From positions 79,616-143,615 of the forward strand of contig NZ_KB902531.1 of NCBI RefSeq assembly GCF_000379525.1: a stretch of 64,000 nucleotides of DNA. Reading direction: 5' to 3'. The notes under the pieces were generated by a model, which did not search any database, was not told the origin of the DNA, and was given only the letters and a program-made list of their open reading frames with translations. The DNA comes from Lamprocystis purpurea DSM 4197. GTDB lineage: Bacteria; Pseudomonadota; Gammaproteobacteria; Chromatiales; Chromatiaceae. How positions within the stretch are numbered: the stretch's first letter is position 1; every line of letters begins with the position of its first letter. Shown here in pieces: positions 53,101 to 61,799 of the stretch. A program made the translations under genes and the position numbers.

Positions 53101-53561
53101 ACACGGTCTGCAAGCCCCCGGAAGCGCAGTTCCTTGAGCAGCAGGCCGGCCATGATGGTCTTGCCCGCCCCTGGGTCGTCCGCGAGCAGGAAGCGCACCA
53201 GCGGCGACTTGAGCATGTAGCGGTAGACGGCGTCGAGTTGGTGCGGCAGCGGGGTGATGGTCGAGGCGTTGACCGCAAAGTGCGGGTCGTACTCGTAGGC
53301 GAGGCGAATCCGCAGCGCCTCGATGGCGAGATGGAAGGCCTCCGGGTCTCCGGAGAAGTCCATTGCCTTGGCACTGGACAGGACCTTGAGCCCATCGGCC
53401 TGCGCCGCGGTGACGATGATGCCGGGGTAGAACTGCCGGGTGCGGGTGCCGACGGCGTCGACCTGGAGCAAGGTGCCGAAGTGCTCGACGCTCAAGACGC
53501 GCACCGGCTCCGGCCACAGGAGCCCTTCGAGTACCGTGTCCTTCTCGATGACGGTGCTCAC
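50166..53561 (-). CDS. SNF2-type DEAD/DEAH helicase of the DUF499/DUF1156 defence system
   Basis: An 1131-residue superfamily 2 helicase. Motif I is ADDPGAGKT (127-135), motif II VIADEAHKM, motif III LLTATPHKGDP and motif VI QRMGRIHRIGQ. A coiled region separates the two RecA lobes (ERLTNAKSIEELEAEVLALE). A long C-terminal part contains a beta-rich tail ending RRVSIRLSGGPTP. About residue 870 an in-frame GDGTAGGLPAS derives from a REP-like 27-mer. Its ATG overlaps the radC-like stop and its stop overlaps the RAYT start. Helicase, DUF1156 methylase and DUF499 ATPase together form the recognisable defence set. Confidence 0.88.
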   Translation of the reverse strand: MSTVIEKDTVLEGLLWPEPVRVLSVEHFGTLLQVDAVGTRTRQFYPGIIVTAAQADGLKVLSSAKAMDFSGDPEAFHLAIEALRIRLAYEYDPHFAVNASTITPLPHQLDAVYRYMLKSPLVRFLLADDPGAGKTIMAGLLLKELRFRGLADRVLIVVPPLVSRQWQEELAEKFSEAFTIIDNGVLKANVGRNPWTENDRCITSVYWAARDNILKTLKEADWDLVIADEAHKMAAYRQGTRSLKTRKTRLYRLGEELSVRTKHLLLLTATPHKGDPENFRLLLELLDKDLFADRHILEEAMSSQDNPIILRRLKEEMCRFDGSPLFPQRTVKTVAFDLSRAERDLYEEVTEYVSEHFNKAMQKEKRNVGFAMTILQRRLTSSLAAITASLTRRHERLQTLLDQVRALVATKARSALQAGTDDATLDELLGGAAVEDLDDLAETERWDIEDSLVERLTNAKSIEELEAEVLALERLVRRARAALGSGIEAKLIQLTDAILRDQGLAARGEKLLIFTEAKDTLTFLVSQLRGQGFTVAVIEGALSMDQRRRQQELFRGPAQIMVATEAGGESINLQFCNQMVNYDIPWNPNRLEQRMGRIHRIGQQNEVFIFNLVATDTREGAVLAALLRKMEEMRQGLGSDRVFDLIGDLLEDHEISLADLIIDCITNRRRLADAVAGIEQAVSPEHQAALTAAREEGLARRFVNLPELRFEAARSASQALLPAHLEAFFTRSLERNRGRWERRADGKIRCERVPLNLRREQEIAFRRRHGTVERAYLSLTFDKTTVGEDGRTDLLGPGHPLFESVLQAAESGCIDALARGAVFRDVDAKAPERLWFFRGSVGDGTGRVLSQRLFAVREIGLAGDGTAGGLPASHPAFVAAHPIHLHDLRPGSDGASPPPLTDFDQRRHAATRPGFVDTVASGRLKDLGLKERWLERSFRVVISRHADRLLDLDAKAGAGQDMALAIGREQRLMEDAKRRPQERLAEVRLEQQLVPRAPEFLGVVTVLPAAARVGEAQADDALLGRVREVEAAQGRALVDRRDDGLGFDAIAGDTDGQAVRFILARRLDADGRLWLKASEWAQVQHLGEQVSIYAAQDGQVLELSAKDAALGAAIDATNRRVSIRLSGGPTP
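50943..50969. repeat. 27-bp GC-rich repeat inside the helicase gene (copy B)
   Basis: It differs from 49258-49284 by one base (G to A at 50953). On the minus strand it encodes GTAGGLPAS within the helicase C-terminal region. It keeps the reading frame and introduces no stop, consistent with a tolerated REP insertion. Confidence 0.75.
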
Positions 53562-53974
53562 ATGGCGTCGCCTGCTCGATGCGATGCGGCGGCGCGCAGG
53601 AGTCCAGCCTCGGCCATGCTGAAGGTCCGCGGCCCGGCCACGATGATGTGGTCCACCACGGGGATGGCGAGGGCGTCGAAAACGCTCACCAGGGTCTGCG
53701 TGATCTTGACGTCGTCGTCTGACGGTTGGGCGACGCCACCCGGGTGGTTGTGGGCGAAGACGACCTGTGCGGCGTGGTGGCGCAGGGCGGCTTCGACGAC
53801 CAGGCGCGGGTACACGGGGGCACTGGCGATGCTGCCCTCGTGGAGCGGCAGCGCCCGCAGCACCTGATTCTCGCGGGTCAGCAGTTGCTCAATGCTCGTC
53901 GGTCGCTGCTTGATTTGCGCCTCCAGCTTCATCTTTTCGCGGCCGGCGATCACGTTGCCGGACAGGTAAGCCAT
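53558..53974 (-). CDS. RadC-like JAB-domain protein
   Basis: A 138-residue JAB/MPN-domain protein. The metal motif is HNHPGGVAQPSDDD, with VYPRLVVEAALRH before it and DHIIVAGPRTFSM after it, all typical of RadC. It lacks the helix-hairpin-helix N-terminus of full-length RadC (about 220 residues), which is common for mobile-island copies. A start at the internal ATG 53932 (MKLEAQIKQRP) is also possible. Its stop overlaps the helicase ATG, making it the first gene of the island operon. Role unknown; JAB proteins often travel with defence and mobile genes. Confidence 0.82.
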   Translation of the reverse strand: MAYLSGNVIAGREKMKLEAQIKQRPTSIEQLLTRENQVLRALPLHEGSIASAPVYPRLVVEAALRHHAAQVVFAHNHPGGVAQPSDDDVKITQTLVSVFDALAIPVVDHIIVAGPRTFSMAEAGLLRAAASHRAGDAM

Positions 53975-54242
53975 GACGGCTGGCAGGATGCTACCGAGGA
54001 CTTGACCTTAGCACCCTGCCCCTGATCCCGCAATTGCACCTCTTCTTCCCAATTCACGAGGCGTTGTCATGGCGATACGCGCAATCGGCTATGATTAGCT
54101 GATCGCCGGGTGGTGATCGATGATGCCTGGAGCTGATCCGGGTGCCCCCATCCCGCGCCAGACCCGCGTTGGTGTTTGGTGCGTGCATCCGCGAATGACG
54201 ATGCATCCTCCCGCCGGGGCTGCAGCGCGGCCCCTGTAAGCG

Positions 54243-55355
54243 ATGAGGCGCCTCTTGCCGACCACTGCCACCGTTCTCATCGTCGATGACGCCGCGGAGA
54301 ATCTCTCCGTCCTCGGCGGCTTGCTGTATCCGACTTACCGGGTTCTGGTCGCGAATTCGGGGGCCAAGGCATTGCGCATCGCGCGCGGTACGCCGAGCCC
54401 CGACCTCATCCTGCTCGATGTGATGATGCCGGACATGGGGGGGTACGAGGTGCTGGAGCGCTTGCGCGCCGATCCTGCCACCCTGGCGATTCCGGTGATC
54501 TTCATCACGGCCATGGACAGCCCGGAGGAAGAGTTGCGGGGTCTGGACGCCGGTGCCGCCGACTACATCACCAAGCCGATCCGGCCCAGCCTGGTGTTGG
54601 CGCGGGTGCGCACCCAACTGGAGGTCAAGCGGGCGCGCGACTGGCTCAAAGACCAGAACGCCTATCTGGAGGCGGAGGTGTCCCGGCGCATGGCGGAGAA
54701 TGAGCTGACCCAGACGGTCGCCATCCGCGCCCTGGCGACCCTGGCGGAGATCCGCGATCGGGAGACCGGCAACCACATCTTGCGCACCCAGGCGTTCGTG
54801 CGCCTGCTTGCCACGCACCTGAGCCGCCGGCCGGGCTTCGCCGCGACGCTGGATCAAGGCTACATCGAACTCCTCACCCGCTCGGCGCCGCTGCATGACA
54901 TCGGCAAGGTCGGCATCCCCGACGCCATCCTGCAAAAGCCGGGGCCATTGACGCCGGCGGAATGGGCGATCATGCAGACACACGCCCGGCTCGGAGCCGA
55001 CGCCATCGATCTGGCCCAGCAGGATCTGGATCACCCGCTGCCATTCCTCACCGTGGCGCGGGATATTGCGCGCTGGCACCATGAGCGCTGGGACGGCACG
55101 GGCTATCCGGACGGACTGGCCGGCGCCGCGATCCCGATCGGTGCCCGCATCATGAGTCTGGCCGACTGCTTCGACGCGCTCATTTCGCCGCGGGTCTATA
55201 AGCCGGCCATCCCCTTGGCGGAGGCGCGCGACCTCATCGCCACCGAGCGCGGCAGTCACTTCGACCCCGCCGTGGTCGATACCTTTTTGCTGGAATTCAG
55301 CGACTATGCCGACATTGCCCACACGCATCTGAAGGCAATGACGGACGCCGTTTAA
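54243..55355 (+). CDS. Response regulator with HD-GYP phosphodiesterase output
   Basis: A 370-residue two-domain regulator. The receiver has phosphoacceptor Asp59 (DLILLDVMMPDMGGYEVL) and the KPI switch at Lys-Pro-Ile. A helical linker follows, then HD-GYP with LHDIGKVGIPDAILQKPG and HHERWDGTGYPDGLAG, which keep the metal and GYP residues. It should degrade c-di-GMP when phosphorylated. It is first in a three-gene cassette with the CACHE-PAS sensor (7 bp) and the hybrid kinase. It is divergent from the defence island; the 268 bp between them hold no recognised gene. Confidence 0.92.
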   Translation: MRRLLPTTATVLIVDDAAENLSVLGGLLYPTYRVLVANSGAKALRIARGTPSPDLILLDVMMPDMGGYEVLERLRADPATLAIPVIFITAMDSPEEELRGLDAGAADYITKPIRPSLVLARVRTQLEVKRARDWLKDQNAYLEAEVSRRMAENELTQTVAIRALATLAEIRDRETGNHILRTQAFVRLLATHLSRRPGFAATLDQGYIELLTRSAPLHDIGKVGIPDAILQKPGPLTPAEWAIMQTHARLGADAIDLAQQDLDHPLPFLTVARDIARWHHERWDGTGYPDGLAGAAIPIGARIMSLADCFDALISPRVYKPAIPLAEARDLIATERGSHFDPAVVDTFLLEFSDYADIAHTHLKAMTDAV

Positions 55356-55362
55356 GGGGAGT

Positions 55363-56970
55363 ATGGCCAGCACCTCCGACGCGCCGACTGGTCGCTGGTC
55401 AATTCGGACCGGACTGGCCAGCGATGGGCGCCATGGGCGGACCCTCCTGGCGCTCGCGCTGGCTCTGGCGCTGCTGGTGCCGGCCCTGATCCTGGTCGGC
55501 GCGGCGGGGTTCAGCAAAGTCGTGCGGGGCCATGAGCTGCTGGTCGTGGAGCAATTGCGTGCCATTGCCTTGCTCAAGGTGAGTCAGATCGAACATTGGC
55601 TGACCGAACGCCGCCAGGACGCGGAACTCTTGAGTACGTCTCCCGTGCTGCTGCGTGACCTGCCCCGTTGGCTGCGCGACGGCGACACCCACACCCGCGA
55701 CCTCATCTTGGCACAGTTGGAGGCGATGCGCCGCATCGAGGGCTTTCAGGCAGTGATGGTGATGGACTCCGCGGGAGCCGTCGTGCTCGGCGTCGGCGGT
55801 CACCATCAGGCCGCCGGTCCCTTGCTGGACACCGCCGCGCGCGCCCTGGCAAGCGGCCGGGTCGAATTCACCGATCTCTATCGCGACCATGTCGATGGCG
55901 AAGAACATATCCACCTGGACTTCGTCGCGCCGCTGGTAACCGATGAACTCGCGGGTGTTGTCGTCGTGCTGCGTCTGGACCGCGACGCCTTCCTCTTCCC
56001 CTTCCTTCAGGACTGGCCGCTGCCGAGCGCCAGTGCCGAGACCCTGCTGGTGCGTCGCGACGGCGACGCGGTGCTATTTCTCAATGCGCCGCGCGACCGG
56101 ACCGACACCGCCATGCGCCTGCGTCTGCCCTTGGGCGCGGGGTCGCTGCTGGCCGACCGGGTGGTGAGCGGTCAGGTGCTGCCCGGCGATCCGGTCCGTG
56201 CCCTGGACTACCGCGGCGTCCCGGTCTTGGGCTTGGCGCTGCCGGTCGCCGGGACGGCCTGGTCCCTCATCGCCAAGGTCGACCTCGCCGAGCTCGCGGC
56301 GGCGGAGTGGCGCGATCTGCTGTGGCTGGGGTCGGCCCTGGGTCTGGCGCTGGTGCTGATGTTGGTCTCCGCGCTGCTTCTGTATCAGCGCCACGCGCTG
56401 CGCCTCGCGCGGATCCACCAGCAGGAACTGGCCGCGCGGCTGCATGACCTGCAACTGCGCGACGCGGTCGTCGATGCGTCGAGCGATGCCATTTTTGCCA
56501 AGGACCTGGCGGGCACCTATCTGCTCTTCAACCGGGCGGCCGCAGGCTTCTGCGCGATCGCTCCCGAGGCGGCGCTGGGTCGTGACGACCAAGCCATCTT
56601 CCCGCCCGAACAAGCGGCTTTGCTCATGGCGCACGATCGACAGGTGGTGGCGGAAGACCGCGTCGTCACCTTCCAGGAAGAACTGACTACCGCGCAAGGT
56701 TCGATCACCTTCCTGGCCATCAAGGGGCCGCTGCACGATGCTGCCGGTCGGGTCGTCGGGCTCTTCGGGATCTCCCGCGACATCACCGAGCGCGCGCGCG
56801 CGGAGGAAGAGAACCGCACCCAACTCGATGAGTTGCGTCGTTGGCAGCGGCTCGTCCTGGGCCGTGAGGCCCGCATTCTGGAGCTGAAGCAGGAGGTCAA
56901 TACCCTGTTGGCCCGGACCGGGCAGGCACCGCGCTACCCCAGCGCGACCGGCGACGCTGATCCAGGCTGA
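55363..56970 (+). CDS. Membrane CACHE-PAS sensor protein without kinase domain
   Basis: A 535-residue inner-membrane protein. A first helix at about 28-50 (LLALALALALLVPALILVG) leads to a periplasmic domain with dCACHE-like features (VVEQLRAIALLKVSQIEHWL, AVMVMDSAGAVV). A second helix lies at about 305-328. A PAS/PAC domain (about 350-475, ASSDAIFAKDLAGTYLLFNR) and a coiled C-terminus follow. No histidine-kinase or GGDEF output is present, so it likely signals to the adjacent hybrid kinase. ATG 55363 follows AAGGGGAGT. Confidence 0.82.
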   Translation: MASTSDAPTGRWSIRTGLASDGRHGRTLLALALALALLVPALILVGAAGFSKVVRGHELLVVEQLRAIALLKVSQIEHWLTERRQDAELLSTSPVLLRDLPRWLRDGDTHTRDLILAQLEAMRRIEGFQAVMVMDSAGAVVLGVGGHHQAAGPLLDTAARALASGRVEFTDLYRDHVDGEEHIHLDFVAPLVTDELAGVVVVLRLDRDAFLFPFLQDWPLPSASAETLLVRRDGDAVLFLNAPRDRTDTAMRLRLPLGAGSLLADRVVSGQVLPGDPVRALDYRGVPVLGLALPVAGTAWSLIAKVDLAELAAAEWRDLLWLGSALGLALVLMLVSALLLYQRHALRLARIHQQELAARLHDLQLRDAVVDASSDAIFAKDLAGTYLLFNRAAAGFCAIAPEAALGRDDQAIFPPEQAALLMAHDRQVVAEDRVVTFQEELTTAQGSITFLAIKGPLHDAAGRVVGLFGISRDITERARAEEENRTQLDELRRWQRLVLGREARILELKQEVNTLLARTGQAPRYPSATGDADPG

Positions 56971-56976
56971 TACATC

Positions 56977-59900
56977 TTGACCGGTCTGCCTTTTCTCCCG
57001 CTGATTCACAACGCCGCGCTGCTGTTGTCACTGGCGCTGCTGCTGGATTTGCTCAGCCGCGACAAGGGTGGCCGCGGTGCCTGGGGCGCCAGGCCGATGC
57101 GGCTGGTGATCGGGCTGGTAATCGGGTGTATCGGGTTGGCGTTGATGCTCACGCCCTGGACATTGCGTCCGGGCCTGGTGTTTGACACCCGCTCGGTCTT
57201 GCTGAGCAGCGCCGGGCTCTTCTTTGGCCCCTTGCCCACCCTGGTCGCCATGGCCATGACCGCCGTTCTGCGACTCATTCAGGGCGGCGCCGGAGCCCTG
57301 ACCGGAGTCCTCGTGATTCTGGCTTCCGGCACCATCGGAATCCTCTGGGGGCAGGTCCGACCGGCACCGGAGCGCTTGTCGCTGCGCGAGTGTTATCTGT
57401 TCGGCGTCGTGGTCCATGGTGTCGTGTTGGCCGTGATACTGGTGCTGCTGGGGCTGCCCGTGGTGCAACGCATCGCGCTGCCGATCCTCCTGATTTACCC
57501 CGTGACGACCGTGCTGCTGGCCGTTTTGCTGGCCGCCCGGTTGCGCCGCCAACAGACCGACGCGGCGCTGCGCCGGGATCGCCTCTTGCTGCGCAGTACC
57601 CGCGGACGCGTAGGTCTCGCGGGTTGGGAATATGACCTGGTGACCCGCCGGTTGCAGTGGACGGACGAGGTCCAGCGCCTGTTCGAGGTCGGCCCGGACG
57701 AGGACCTCAGCGACCCTGAGCGGGTCATCCTGTTGCTCGCTCCCGCGGATCGTCCGTCCCTGCGAGCGGCCTTCGCACGGGTGGTTGCCCACGGCGAACC
57801 CTATGACCTCGAACTGCGGATCGTGACTCCCTCAGCGGGGCAGCGCTGGGTCCGTGCCGGCGCCGAGGCTGAATGTCGCCGCGGTCGGGTGGCACGCGTG
57901 TTCGGCAGCGTCCTGGACATCACGGACCACCGACTGGCCGAGGAACGGTTACGGGCCGCTCAGGCCGAGACGACGCGTCTGTTGGCGGTGTCCGACCAGG
58001 CGAGCCGGGCACTGCTGAGTCTCCTGGAAGACCAACAGCGCACGGCGGAGACCCTGCGCGAGAGCGAAGGGCGCGCCCGCATGCTGACTGAACAGTTGCC
58101 GGCGATTCTTTACCGGGCCGCGCTCGATCCGCGGTGTCCGACGCTTTATGTGAGTCAGCGGATCAACGATTTGGGCTATACCCTGGAAGACATGATCCAG
58201 GATCCTGACCTGTGGGCCCGGCTAATCCATCCGGACGACCGGCAGCGCGTGCTGGGTGCGCTGGACGATATGGTGCGGAGCGAGCACGTGAGCGGCGCCG
58301 TTCTTGAAATGGATTACCGCTTGGCGACCCGCGACGGGAAGTGGCGGCACTATCACGATGCGGCCCAAGTCGTGAGTGACGAAGCGGGTCAACCGCGTCA
58401 CCTGCAAGGGGTGATGCTCGACGTGACTCAGTCGCGGCAGGCCGAGCAGGACCTGGCCTTGCAGGCGCGCCGCGCCGAGGCGCTGCTGGAACTCCCGCGG
58501 GCGGTCGAGCGTCTGGACGAGCGGGCCTTCATGCAGTTCGGGCTCGAGTTGGCCGAGGGACTCACCCGCAGCCCCATCGGCTTCATCCACTTCGTCAATG
58601 ACGACCAGCAGGAAATCGAACTCGTGACCTGGTCGCGCGCGACCCTGGAGCACTATTGCCAGGCCGGCTTCGACCGCCACTATCCGGTCCGGCAGGCCGG
58701 CATCTGGGCTGACGCCGTGCGGCGACGCGTGCCGGTCGTCTTCAATGACTATCTCGGCGCCCCCCAGGAACAGATCCAGCGCCGCGGCCTGCCTGCCGGC
58801 CATGCCGCGCTAACCCGTCTGATCAGTGTGCCGGTGCTCGAGGGCGGTCTGGTGCGGATGATCGCCGGGGTTGGCAACAAGGCTGAGCCCTATACGGATC
58901 TGGATGTCGAAACGACCCAACTGCTCGCCAACGAGGTCTGGCGGATCACGCGCCAGCGGCGCGCCGACGCGCAACTGCGCAAGTTGGCCCAAGCGGTCGA
59001 GCAAAGTCCGGAGAGTATCATCATCACCGATCTTGCAGGGCAGATCGAGTACGTCAACGACGCTTTCGTGCGCGGTACCGGGTATAGTCGGGCCGATGCC
59101 ACCGGGCAAAACCCGCGCCTGCTCCAGTCGGGCAAGACCCCGGCGGCAACCTATAAGGCCCTGTGGAACGCGCTGACCCATGGTCGGCCCTGGCAGGGCG
59201 AGTTCATCAACCGGCGTCGCGACGGCAGCGAATACGCCGAGCACGCCATCATCACACCGCTGCGTCAGCCCGATGGAACCATCACCCACTATGTCGCCGT
59301 CAAGGAGGACATCAGTGAGAAACAGCGTCTGGCCGCCGAACTCGACAACCATCGCCACCACCTGGAAGACCTGGTTGTCAGCCGCACCCAGGAACTCACC
59401 GAGGCGCGCATCCGTGCGGAGGCGGCCAACCGGGCCAAGAGTGTCTTTCTGGCGAACATGAGCCATGAGATCCGCACACCGATGAACGCCATCGTCGGTC
59501 TCACCCACCTGCTGCAACGCACCGAGATCACCCCGATTCAGGCCGAGCGGCTGATCCGGATCGATGGTGCGGCCCGCCATCTGCTGGCGATCCTCAACAA
59601 TATCCTCGATCTGTCCAAGATCGAGGCGGGCCGCCTTGAATTGGAGCACACCGAGTTTGTCCTGGGCGCCGTGCTCGACCACGTGCGTTCACTGGTGACT
59701 GAGCAGGCCAGGGATAAGGGGCTGACGCTGGACGTGGCCGCCGACAGCGAGGGCGATACCCTGACGCGGCCGTTGTGCGGCGATCCGACGCGGCTGGGTC
59801 AGGCGCTGCTCAACTACGCGGCCAACGCCGTCAAGTTCACCGAGCGGGGTCGGATCCGGCTGCGGGTCCGGGTACTGGAGGAAACCCGGCGCGGCTGCCT

Positions 59901-60855
59901 GGTGTGCTTCGAGGTGCAGGACACCGGGATCGGCATCGCCCCCGAGCAGCGTATTCGCCTGTTCGAGGCGTTTGAGCAGGCGGATACCTCGACGACCCGC
60001 CGCTACGGCGGTACCGGTCTGGGGCTCGCCATCACCCGTCGCCTGGCACAGTTGATGGGGGGGGAGGCCGGGGTCGAGAGTACGCCGGGACAGGGCAGCA
60101 CCTTCTGGTTCACGGCCTGGCTGGGGCTCGGCCAGTCCTCGATCAGCGTTCCGCGGCCGGGTGCGGCAGGCGTGGATCCTGAGCAGGAACTGTGTCGCCG
60201 CCATGTTGGGGCGCGGGTGTTGTTGGTGGAGGACGATGCGATCAATCGGGAGGTCGCACTGGACCTCCTGCGTGCGGCCGGTCTCGTGGTGGCTACCGCC
60301 GCGGATGGCCGGGAGGCACTCACGATGGCCGCGGCCACGGCCTATGACCTGATCCTGATGGACGTGCAGATGCCCGTGATGGATGGTCTGAGCGCGACCC
60401 GCGCCATCCGTCGTCTGCCGGGGCGGGCGAGTACACCCATCCTGGCCATGACCGCCAATGTTTTCGCGGAAGATCGCCAAGCCTGCCTGGACGCGGGGAT
60501 GGATGATCATGTCGCCAAGCCGGTCGACCCGGGCACCCTGTTTGCGGCGCTGTGCCGGTGGCTGGACGATGGCCCGGTCGACGCGGTCGGCGCCGGCATT
60601 GCCGCGCCGAATCCGGTGCCCACACCGCCAACGGGACTCGACCCCCCGGCCTTAAGCGCCCTGGTCGAACGCCTGACGGACCTGTTGAGCGTCGGCGACA
60701 TCGCCGCCAACCACCTGATGCGCGAGTCCGCGGCAGCGCTGCGGGCAACGCTGGGGGAGCCGGCCGAGACCCTGTCGCGTCAGATCAATGCCTTCGATTA
60801 CGATCAGGCACTGCTGACCTTGAGCGCTTTGCAGCGGCCGGAGCAGCCGCATTGA
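56977..60855 (+). CDS. 5TMR-LYT hybrid sensor histidine kinase with PAS/GAF domains and receiver
   Basis: A 1292-residue hybrid kinase. The N-terminal 5TM-5TMR_LYT-type membrane domain (about 1-185) includes [20 protein letters not shown]. Next are PAS/PAC segments (about 205-320 and 360-500), a GAF domain (about 515-665) and a further PAS (about 670-790). HisKA has His830 ([16 protein letters not shown]), and the HATPase shows [11 protein letters not shown] and [15 protein letters not shown]. The receiver has Asp1129 ([13 protein letters not shown]). The tail is Pro-rich plus helical, with no clear Hpt His motif. A TTG start at 56977 is needed to keep the first membrane helix. It probably feeds phosphate to the HD-GYP regulator two genes upstream. 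Confidence 0.87.
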   Translation: MTGLPFLPLIHNAALLLSLALLLDLLSRDKGGRGAWGARPMRLVIGLVIGCIGLALMLTPWTLRPGLVFDTRSVLLSSAGLFFGPLPTLVAMAMTAVLRLIQGGAGALTGVLVILASGTIGILWGQVRPAPERLSLRECYLFGVVVHGVVLAVILVLLGLPVVQRIALPILLIYPVTTVLLAVLLAARLRRQQTDAALRRDRLLLRSTRGRVGLAGWEYDLVTRRLQWTDEVQRLFEVGPDEDLSDPERVILLLAPADRPSLRAAFARVVAHGEPYDLELRIVTPSAGQRWVRAGAEAECRRGRVARVFGSVLDITDHRLAEERLRAAQAETTRLLAVSDQASRALLSLLEDQQRTAETLRESEGRARMLTEQLPAILYRAALDPRCPTLYVSQRINDLGYTLEDMIQDPDLWARLIHPDDRQRVLGALDDMVRSEHVSGAVLEMDYRLATRDGKWRHYHDAAQVVSDEAGQPRHLQGVMLDVTQSRQAEQDLALQARRAEALLELPRAVERLDERAFMQFGLELAEGLTRSPIGFIHFVNDDQQEIELVTWSRATLEHYCQAGFDRHYPVRQAGIWADAVRRRVPVVFNDYLGAPQEQIQRRGLPAGHAALTRLISVPVLEGGLVRMIAGVGNKAEPYTDLDVETTQLLANEVWRITRQRRADAQLRKLAQAVEQSPESIIITDLAGQIEYVNDAFVRGTGYSRADATGQNPRLLQSGKTPAATYKALWNALTHGRPWQGEFINRRRDGSEYAEHAIITPLRQPDGTITHYVAVKEDISEKQRLAAELDNHRHHLEDLVVSRTQELTEARIRAEAANRAKSVFLANMSHEIRTPMNAIVGLTHLLQRTEITPIQAERLIRIDGAARHLLAILNNILDLSKIEAGRLELEHTEFVLGAVLDHVRSLVTEQARDKGLTLDVAADSEGDTLTRPLCGDPTRLGQALLNYAANAVKFTERGRIRLRVRVLEETRRGCLVCFEVQDTGIGIAPEQRIRLFEAFEQADTSTTRRYGGTGLGLAITRRLAQLMGGEAGVESTPGQGSTFWFTAWLGLGQSSISVPRPGAAGVDPEQELCRRHVGARVLLVEDDAINREVALDLLRAAGLVVATAADGREALTMAAATAYDLILMDVQMPVMDGLSATRAIRRLPGRASTPILAMTANVFAEDRQACLDAGMDDHVAKPVDPGTLFAALCRWLDDGPVDAVGAGIAAPNPVPTPPTGLDPPALSALVERLTDLLSVGDIAANHLMRESAAALRATLGEPAETLSRQINAFDYDQALLTLSALQRPEQPH

Positions 60856-60871
60856 TCGGCCGGCCTGTTCT

Positions 60872-60919
60872 CGTTCCCACGCTCCAGCGTGGGAATGCCG
60901 TCCGGCCGCTCCAGCGGCC
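60872..60919. repeat. Twin REP-type hairpins
   Basis: Hairpin one pairs TTCCCACGCT (60874-60883) with AGCGTGGGAA (60886-60895). Hairpin two pairs GGCCGCT (60904-60910) with AGCGGCC (60913-60919). Both have a CTCCAG apex. A fragment of the same family (CTCGTTCCCAG) occurs at 61687-61697. It sits just past the hybrid kinase stop and may terminate that operon. Confidence 0.8.
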
Positions 60920-61055
60920 AGTCGCTCTACGCCCGACGTGACGTCTTGCTCAGAGATGCCGGAACCTAGGCGCAGGTCAGTCGTCTGGACTTCTAAGCGG
61001 TCCCGAACCTCGTCGGCTCAAGGAGTTTCGGCCCTCCCTTTCAGTACAACACCAG

Positions 61056-61313
61056 TCACTGAGCCGTAGGGACGCAGGTGAGCTCCAAGGATCCGTCAGC
61101 CACGGTCAGCGTGATCAGGGTTTCGTCCTCGGCGCAGAAGACCAACATGCGCCCGCCACCGGTGTTGGCGAAGGGCGTCTCGAACGTATCCTCGTCCGGG
61201 CTGCCGCTGGGGTTGTTAACAGCGTTCTTGCCGCCGCTCGCGAAGGTTTGGGACGCGCTAACCAGAACGATGACTGTCGCCAGCAGGGCGACCAAACTGA
61301 AGTACCTGCTCAT
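61056..61313 (-). CDS. Small exported protein of unknown function
   Basis: An 85-residue protein with a clear signal peptide (MSRYFSLVALLATVIVLVSA, cleavage near SQTFA-SG). The mature part is acidic, about 60 residues, with two cysteines (VFCAEDETLITLTV, LELTCVPTAQ) that could form a disulfide. ATG 61313 has AAGAAGGGG upstream. A longer frame from 61430 adds an Arg-rich stretch that would bury the signal peptide. There is no sorting tail of PEP-CTERM type. No family recognised. Confidence 0.6.
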   Translation of the reverse strand: MSRYFSLVALLATVIVLVSASQTFASGGKNAVNNPSGSPDEDTFETPFANTGGGRMLVFCAEDETLITLTVADGSLELTCVPTAQ

Positions 61314-61585
61314 GGTAGAACCCCTTCTTATGTGAGACCAGAAAGTGTATCGGGAGCCGTTCGATAACGGGGTGAGCGGTCCCGACACTCCGTCCTGCCG
61401 CCCGGTTCGAGCCAGGGCGCTGTTGCGCATTGGAGCAAATACGCCTGGGATCGACGTCGAGGCGCCGTTTGGGGAGCGGGGCCTCGCCTGCCGTCAAGAC
61501 TCTTAAATCATTTAACACAATCGCCGTCTCTCGGCATTGAAAATACGCATTGCGGGGGCGAAACGTGCGATTCTCAAAGCGCTAC

Positions 61586-61615
61586 ATGGTTCAAGCGCTT
61601 AGGCGCTTGGACCAT
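61586..61615. repeat. 13-bp-stem hairpin with one mismatch
   Basis: Arms 61586-61598 (ATGGTTCAAGCGC) and 61603-61615 (GCGCTTGGACCAT) flank a TTAG loop. It lies within the 486-bp gene-free stretch 61314-61799, which otherwise holds an IS1595 scrap and a compound repeat. It could be a terminator or one end of a small mobile element. Confidence 0.55.
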
Positions 61616-61645
61616 GGCGGGGCCATCCTGCCCCCCTTGGGAAAC

Positions 61646-61687
61646 GCCTGCCTGCGCAATTTTGACGATCTGACCGGAACCGTATTC
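61646..61687 (+). pseudogene. Scrap of an IS1595-family transposase
   Basis: Fourteen codons read A-C-L-R-N-F-D-D-L-T-G-T-V-F, the sequence that follows the zinc ribbon in IS1595/ISXO2-type transposases. The first 28 bases match the transposase at the right edge of the window (GCCTGCCTGCGC.ATTTTGAC). Both ends are lost: upstream is unrelated sequence with the hairpin at 61586, downstream are REP-type repeats. It is a decayed earlier insertion. Confidence 0.7.
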
Positions 61688-61705
61688 TCGTTCCCAGCGA
61701 GGCTG

Positions 61706-61773
61706 CGTCGTCAGGGCTTCCAGCCCTGACTGTTCCAGCCCCGACGCCGCCAGGCCAGGATGGCCTGACGACG
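61706..61773. repeat. Compound palindromic repeat, copy 2
   Basis: Outer arms CGTCGTCAGG (61706-61715) and CCTGACGACG (61764-61773) enclose the same two inner hairpins as copy 1 at 1981-2033, separated by a longer diverged middle. The A-to-C/T-to-G changes in the two arms are compensatory, so the stem is preserved. It lies 27 bp past the stop of the Tat-exported MBL gene. Confidence 0.8.
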
Positions 61774-61799
61774 CACTCGGGGAATCCTGGTCGAGCTGC

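Noticed and set aside
53558..53974. Housekeeping radC
   Set aside because: It lacks the N-terminal helix-hairpin-helix part and is fused by overlap to the defence operon, so it is treated as an island JAB protein.
53975..54242. Small gene between the radC-like gene and the HD-GYP regulator
   Set aside because: Short frames here have no ribosome site and no protein-like composition.
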